From positions 1-10,016 of the forward strand of contig DRKG01000042.1 in assembly GCA_011051855.1 (NCBI GenBank): DNA of 10,016 nt. Reading direction: 5' to 3'. Position 1 is the stretch's first letter; every line of letters begins with the position of its first letter. Positions 7,049-10,016 of this stretch are shown here, piece after piece. Origin of the DNA: a bacterium (lineage in GTDB: Bacteria; Planctomycetota; UBA1135; UBA2386). Both the position numbers and the translations under genes were made by a program. The notes under the pieces are model-generated. The model did no database searches and had not been told where the DNA came from. It worked only from the letters and a program-made list of their open reading frames with translations.

Positions 7049-8612
7049 AGGACATAACCACTTCTGTTTGCGATTCGGATATCGTCAATAGCTTCCGCAA
7101 GCGGCGTCCCCCAACAAGATCCACCGTGCATTCCAATGGGCCGTCCGTTGAGAGGATCTCCAACGCCCCACCCCGAAGTTCGGATACGAACGACCCCCGG
7201 TCGCCCGTCGTCAGGAACACCATGCCCGAGAGTTCCTCGGCCTCACGCCCCGGACATTCGACCCGGATCCTCAGGCGGCGCAGCGGCTTCGACAACTTCA
7301 AGGGCACCCGGCTACCGGAATCCTGGCCGATCCACACCTCGTCACTGGCCAACGCCGAGCCAACCAAGCCATTGTTCAGACGGACTCGGTAGCGCCCCGG
7401 TGGCACCGGACCCGGCACGCCGCTGACCACCGTCATCGGTGGGTCACGGTCGTGGGACAGCTCGATTGGGACCCCTTCCCAATAGCGCCCCAGGCTGTCG
7501 ACGAGGTCCAACGCGCACTCGACGCAGGCCTGCCCGCCCGTGACGCGCAAAGCCTCCGGCACCATCAACTCAGCCAGCGGCCTGATCGTCGGCCGCACGA
7601 CTCGCCATCCGTTCTCCGAAGTCATCACGTCGACCTTCACCAAGGCCGGAAGGTCGCCGGATCCCGCCCGCGCCCACAGGACGGCACAAGCCATCGGGTG
7701 CGCATCGGCCAACTCTTGCCGCCGTGCTGTCAACACATCCGATGCCATTACCGGTGTCGTATAGCCGCGCGGCGAGCGGGCACCCCAGTTTCGAATGGGG
7801 ATCACATCCCCCCGATCATTGGTCAAGAAAAACAGAATGCCCTCAATTGGAGCGAGAGTGGCAACTACCTCCACCCGCTCGCCTGGAATGGGCTCGACGA
7901 CGACCGGCTCTACCCCCAGCATCACCAGCCGATCGTGCAGCACGCGACATCCCATGGCCCCTCGAGGCAGACCTGAGAAGGTGACGCTCCCAGTTTCATC
8001 CGAGACCCCCATCCAGACCGCCGTTTCCTGAGCTCCACTGGGCTGCCAGCCGACGTCTTCCGAGTCTACCGCCAGTTGGCGCGGCACGCCCATGCCGACC
8101 ATCGCTCGCACGCCCTGCACTGGCGCACCAACCGGATCGACACACCGCACTTTGACACTGCCACCCCGAGCCAGCTCCACCTGCAGCGACCTTGTATCGG
8201 GTGCCACCTGCACCTCCGCAGGACTATAGTCTGGGTGCCTCACGAGCAGGACACCAGCCTTACATGGCTTCAGTTGGGCGACCCCCCGGGAGTCGGTCTT
8301 ACCCAGAAGCTGCAGACTATTGCCATGGTAGTAGTGAGGCTCCCGTTTCGCTGCCCAGAAGACCTCGGCATTCTCCACTGAGTCACCGGCCTCGGATACG
8401 GTCGAGACCGACAGCAAATCTACCACCAAAGACCGTTCCACCGCATCAACCGACATCACCTGTTGATCGCCTTGCCTGTCCGGCGCATCATGCTGTTGGT
8501 AGACCGCACCTCGAGACACTTCCCACCAACCACAAGAGTCCATTACCATTATGGCAATCAGAACGACTCCGACCATTGCGGATAACGTAGCCAGCTTCCT
8601 TCCTTTCATCAT
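7041..8612 (-). CDS. Membrane-anchored or secreted carboxypeptidase-regulatory-like domain protein
   Basis: From the ATG at 8612 this is a 523-aa protein. It starts with a basic end (MMKGRK) and a hydrophobic segment (10-24), then DSCG with Cys27. That is not a good lipobox (Asp at -2), so it may be an N-anchor or a variant lipoprotein. The rest is beta-rich. Residues about 62-145 hold a carboxypeptidase-regulatory-like unit with GKTDSRGVAQL (104-114). A second unit spans about 150-255 with SDETGSVTFSGLPRG (204-218). PPGRYRVRL in the later part hints at a third. Such domains are prealbumin-like folds common in bacterial surface proteins; no catalytic domain is seen. The start at 8612 is preferred over an open frame reaching 8648, because GAGAGAGA (8628-8621) lies 8 nt before it. 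The downstream MauE-like gene overlaps its end. Confidence 0.75.
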   Translation of the reverse strand: MMKGRKLATLSAMVGVVLIAIMVMDSCGWWEVSRGAVYQQHDAPDRQGDQQVMSVDAVERSLVVDLLSVSTVSEAGDSVENAEVFWAAKREPHYYHGNSLQLLGKTDSRGVAQLKPCKAGVLLVRHPDYSPAEVQVAPDTRSLQVELARGGSVKVRCVDPVGAPVQGVRAMVGMGVPRQLAVDSEDVGWQPSGAQETAVWMGVSDETGSVTFSGLPRGAMGCRVLHDRLVMLGVEPVVVEPIPGERVEVVATLAPIEGILFFLTNDRGDVIPIRNWGARSPRGYTTPVMASDVLTARRQELADAHPMACAVLWARAGSGDLPALVKVDVMTSENGWRVVRPTIRPLAELMVPEALRVTGGQACVECALDLVDSLGRYWEGVPIELSHDRDPPMTVVSGVPGPVPPGRYRVRLNNGLVGSALASDEVWIGQDSGSRVPLKLSKPLRRLRIRVECPGREAEELSGMVFLTTGDRGSFVSELRGGALEILSTDGPLECTVDLVGGRRLRKLLTISESQTEVVMSFE

Positions 8613-8781
8613 GGAACCATTCTCTCTCGCATGAACGGGGTGCATCAACGGCCATGACTCACCATCGCCGCGCTATGCGGATTGCTCGCACAACATCGCG
8701 GCAACGTCCACCCGCACAGCTCCATGATGCCCGCACCGAATCCACACCGCGCATCATAAGCACGTACGTGCCCGCCGCAAA
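8613..8781. other. 169-bp intergenic region with 12-bp palindrome
   Basis: Between the cysteine-rich gene and the 523-aa gene lies the perfect palindrome GCACGTACGTGC (8760-8771), 10 nt after the cysteine-rich stop. It could be an operator or part of a weak hairpin; there is no T run. The ribosome-binding site of the downstream gene (8621-8628) sits at the other end. A TTGATG at 8648-8643 resembles a -35 but no -10 at normal spacing follows. I see no gene here. Confidence 0.4.
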
Positions 8782-9210
8782 TCACGGCGCATCGGGGCAG
8801 TTGCAAGTCCAAGTCCACACATGCTTCGCGGGTGGCAAGGCCGGCTTGAGGCATTCGTTTACGCAACCATTCTTCACGCAGGTGATCGAATAGACTCCCG
8901 CATTCGACCTCCTGAAAGCTCCATGGCACTTCGTTCCGATCTGATCAGGATCTTCGTCTTCGTTGCACGTACACCACCAATGCGTCTCTGAGGGGCCCGT
9001 ATACGAGGCCAACTCACAAACCCTGGCTGCAGCGCCCGGATCGTCGTCCGGCACACAGACGCCTCGGCACCGCATCTGGTAGCTTGCTGTCGAAGAATAG
9101 TAAAGGATCTGCAAGTTGCAGGTATCCCCGTCCATCGGAAGCGCGAGCGAGACACCAAAGAACGCTGCGAAGGCGCTCATGAGTAGCGGTGCGACCAGTC
9201 GGTTTACCAT
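8782..9210 (-). CDS. Secreted cysteine-rich protein, 12 Cys, unknown family
   Basis: From the ATG at 9210 this is a 142-aa protein. The start is fixed by GGAGG five nt upstream, the best ribosome-binding site in the window; a longer frame reaches 9291 but has no such site. Residues 1-24 form a signal peptide (VNRLVAPLLMSAFAAFFGVSLALP), with likely cleavage after the Ala-Leu-Ala-like end. The mature part has twelve cysteines, in clusters MRCRGVC, WWCTC, KNGCVNEC and WTCNC, an even number consistent with up to six disulphide bonds. Acidic DPD/EDED stretches lie mid-protein. I do not recognise the family. It could be an exported toxin-like, binding or structural protein. The MauE/DoxX-like gene in the same block might supply oxidising power, which is inference. 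Confidence that it is a real secreted protein is good; function is unknown. Confidence 0.75.
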   Translation of the reverse strand: MVNRLVAPLLMSAFAAFFGVSLALPMDGDTCNLQILYYSSTASYQMRCRGVCVPDDDPGAAARVCELASYTGPSETHWWCTCNEDEDPDQIGTKCHGAFRRSNAGVYSITCVKNGCVNECLKPALPPAKHVWTWTCNCPDAP

Positions 9211-9211
9211 C

Positions 9212-9220
9212 GAATCCTCC
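9212..9220 (-). promoter_or_regulatory. Strong ribosome-binding site of the cysteine-rich gene
   Basis: On the minus strand GGAGGATTCG precedes the ATG at 9210, placing GGAGG five nt from the start codon. It decides this start over the in-frame upstream one at 9291. Most other genes in the window lack such a site. Confidence 0.8.
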
Positions 9221-9258
9221 GTCGTTTGGGTTGGACCCGGATCCAGACCGGCTTTTCT

Positions 9259-9272
9259 AGAGAGAGAGAGAG
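9259..9272. repeat. (AG)7 dinucleotide repeat upstream of the cysteine-rich gene
   Basis: Seven AG units on the plus strand (CT units on the minus strand) lie about 50 nt upstream of the cysteine-rich gene. On the minus strand the tract sits between a -35-like TTGACT (9276-9271) and a -10-like TAGAAA (9259-9254), whose spacing is 11 bp now. Tract-length change could alter that spacing. The repeat is certain; a regulatory role is speculative. Confidence 0.6.
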
Positions 9273-9461
9273 TCAACCGCTTTCGGAGCAAAACCGGGAT
9301 TCCTTGACTCAGCTATGGCCACGATCCGATGCCCCCTCATGGCCACAGGCTCAAACCCGTTCGATGGGCCCGGAACCCACAACTGCTGAGGCCCGTCATC
9401 GCGGCAAGTATCCTGAAGCGCCAATCGTCGACGCAGCCCACGCCACCCTGGAACTCGGCGC

Positions 9462-10016
9462 CTACTCGTCGCGCTTCCGCGCCCTCAGCTCCGCACCGAC
9501 ATCGATCTCCCATTCTACGGTCTCGCCGTCGCGGATCGCGCGCGTGATGCGGATTTCCTCCTTGCCCCGTTCGCGGATCACGGCGGTGTAGGTGTCCGGA
9601 GGCACGCTGCGGAACGTGTACCACCCGGAGTCGTCGACGGTGTCCTTCGAGCCCAACAGGCGCTTCATGACGCTGAGCGTCGATACGCGGTTGACGACCG
9701 GTTTGCCCCTCCCATCCAGCAAGGTGATATCGCCGAGCGGGATCTGCTGCTTGTCGACGTTGACGGCGCGCACGCGCAGGGTCGCGCCGCGCACGACGTG
9801 CAGCGTCACCTCCGTCGGCAACTCCTCCTGCACCTCGACATCGTCGAGCTTGCCCGCTTCGAGCGCGTCGCTCTCGACCCGCAACGAGTAGGCCCCGGGC
9901 GTCAGGCCGGCGATCTCGAAGCGCCCTTCCTCATCGGTGCGGATCGCACGCTGCGAACCGAACAGGTCGAGCAGCGGATTCGCAGTCCTGCGGTTGCGCT
10001 GCTCCTGCTCGCGCGA
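9462..10016 (-). CDS. Carboxypeptidase-regulatory-like domain protein, N-terminus cut by window edge
   Basis: The frame stays open from the right edge to a TAG at 9464-9462, giving the last 184 residues of a longer protein. RTDEEGRFEIAGLTPGAYSL near the start of the visible part is a textbook carboxypeptidase-regulatory (transthyretin-like) unit. A second unit follows with DDSGWYTFRSVPPDTYTAV, and the protein ends in a charged tail (RARKRDE). Such beta-sandwich repeats occur in surface and secreted proteins; no enzyme domain is visible in this part. An internal TTG would give 140 residues, but the domain motif upstream shows that the gene continues past the edge. GC-rich codons resemble the left side of the window more than the next three genes. 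It may be functionally related to the 523-aa protein at 7041-8612. Confidence 0.8.
   Translation of the reverse strand, partial: SREQEQRNRRTANPLLDLFGSQRAIRTDEEGRFEIAGLTPGAYSLRVESDALEAGKLDDVEVQEELPTEVTLHVVRGATLRVRAVNVDKQQIPLGDITLLDGRGKPVVNRVSTLSVMKRLLGSKDTVDDSGWYTFRSVPPDTYTAVIRERGKEEIRITRAIRDGETVEWEIDVGAELRARKRDE

Larger units (their letters stand above)
9211..9461. promoter_or_regulatory. 251-bp intergenic region upstream of the cysteine-rich gene
   Basis: This gap holds the ribosome-binding site, the AG repeat and the TTGACT element described separately. The part from about 9280 to 9461 shows no convincing terminator for the gene ending at 9462 and no coding sequence I can support. Its length suggests that the cysteine-rich gene has its own promoter. 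Confidence 0.35.

Noticed and set aside
8613..8648. Longer start for the 523-aa protein (TTG at 8648)
   Set aside because: It would put 12 extra residues before the basic/hydrophobic export segment, and the ribosome-binding site points to 8612.
9211..9291. Longer start for the cysteine-rich protein (at 9291)
   Set aside because: It would place 27 residues ahead of a clear signal peptide and ignore the GGAGG site before 9210.

Overview
The window is a high-GC bacterial chromosome fragment carrying nine protein-coding genes, two of them cut by the window edges. The mix of genes fits a Planctomycetota-type organism: carboxypeptidase-regulatory-like envelope proteins, a small MauE/DoxX-like membrane protein with a CxC motif, a GAHLDY-type galactokinase, and weak use of Shine-Dalgarno sites. 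This taxonomic guess is inference from gene style only; no rRNA, tRNA, CRISPR array, transposase or integrase is visible.

Left part (1-3135). On the minus strand a galactokinase gene runs into a zinc-dependent medium-chain dehydrogenase (cut by the left edge) through a TTGA start/stop overlap, a small sugar or polyol metabolic operon. Divergent from it on the plus strand is a secreted parvulin-type peptidyl-prolyl isomerase (SurA/PrsA-like), followed by a weak terminator-like hairpin with a T6 run.

Middle part (3136-6571). A standalone DUF1294 membrane protein (minus) and a threonine ammonia-lyase with a C-terminal ACT domain (plus) are divergent across only 36 bp. Both have -10-like hexamers exactly 8 nt before their ATG, so both mRNAs may be leaderless. 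The lyase stop codon overlaps the GTG start of a 612-aa Eco57I/PglX-type DNA adenine methyltransferase that has target-recognition-like sequence but no nuclease domain.

Right part (6572-10016). Two hairpins separate the methyltransferase from a convergent minus-strand block. In transcription order this block holds a carboxypeptidase-regulatory-like protein cut by the right edge, a secreted 12-cysteine protein of unknown family, a 523-aa membrane-anchored carboxypeptidase-regulatory-like protein, and a MauE/DoxX-like membrane protein that overlaps the preceding gene by 8 nt. The three complete genes have visibly lower GC and less biased codons than the left side, and two have recognisable ribosome-binding sites. 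They could form an envelope or secreted disulphide-related module. This block is the most novel-looking part of the window, although its function cannot be read from sequence alone.
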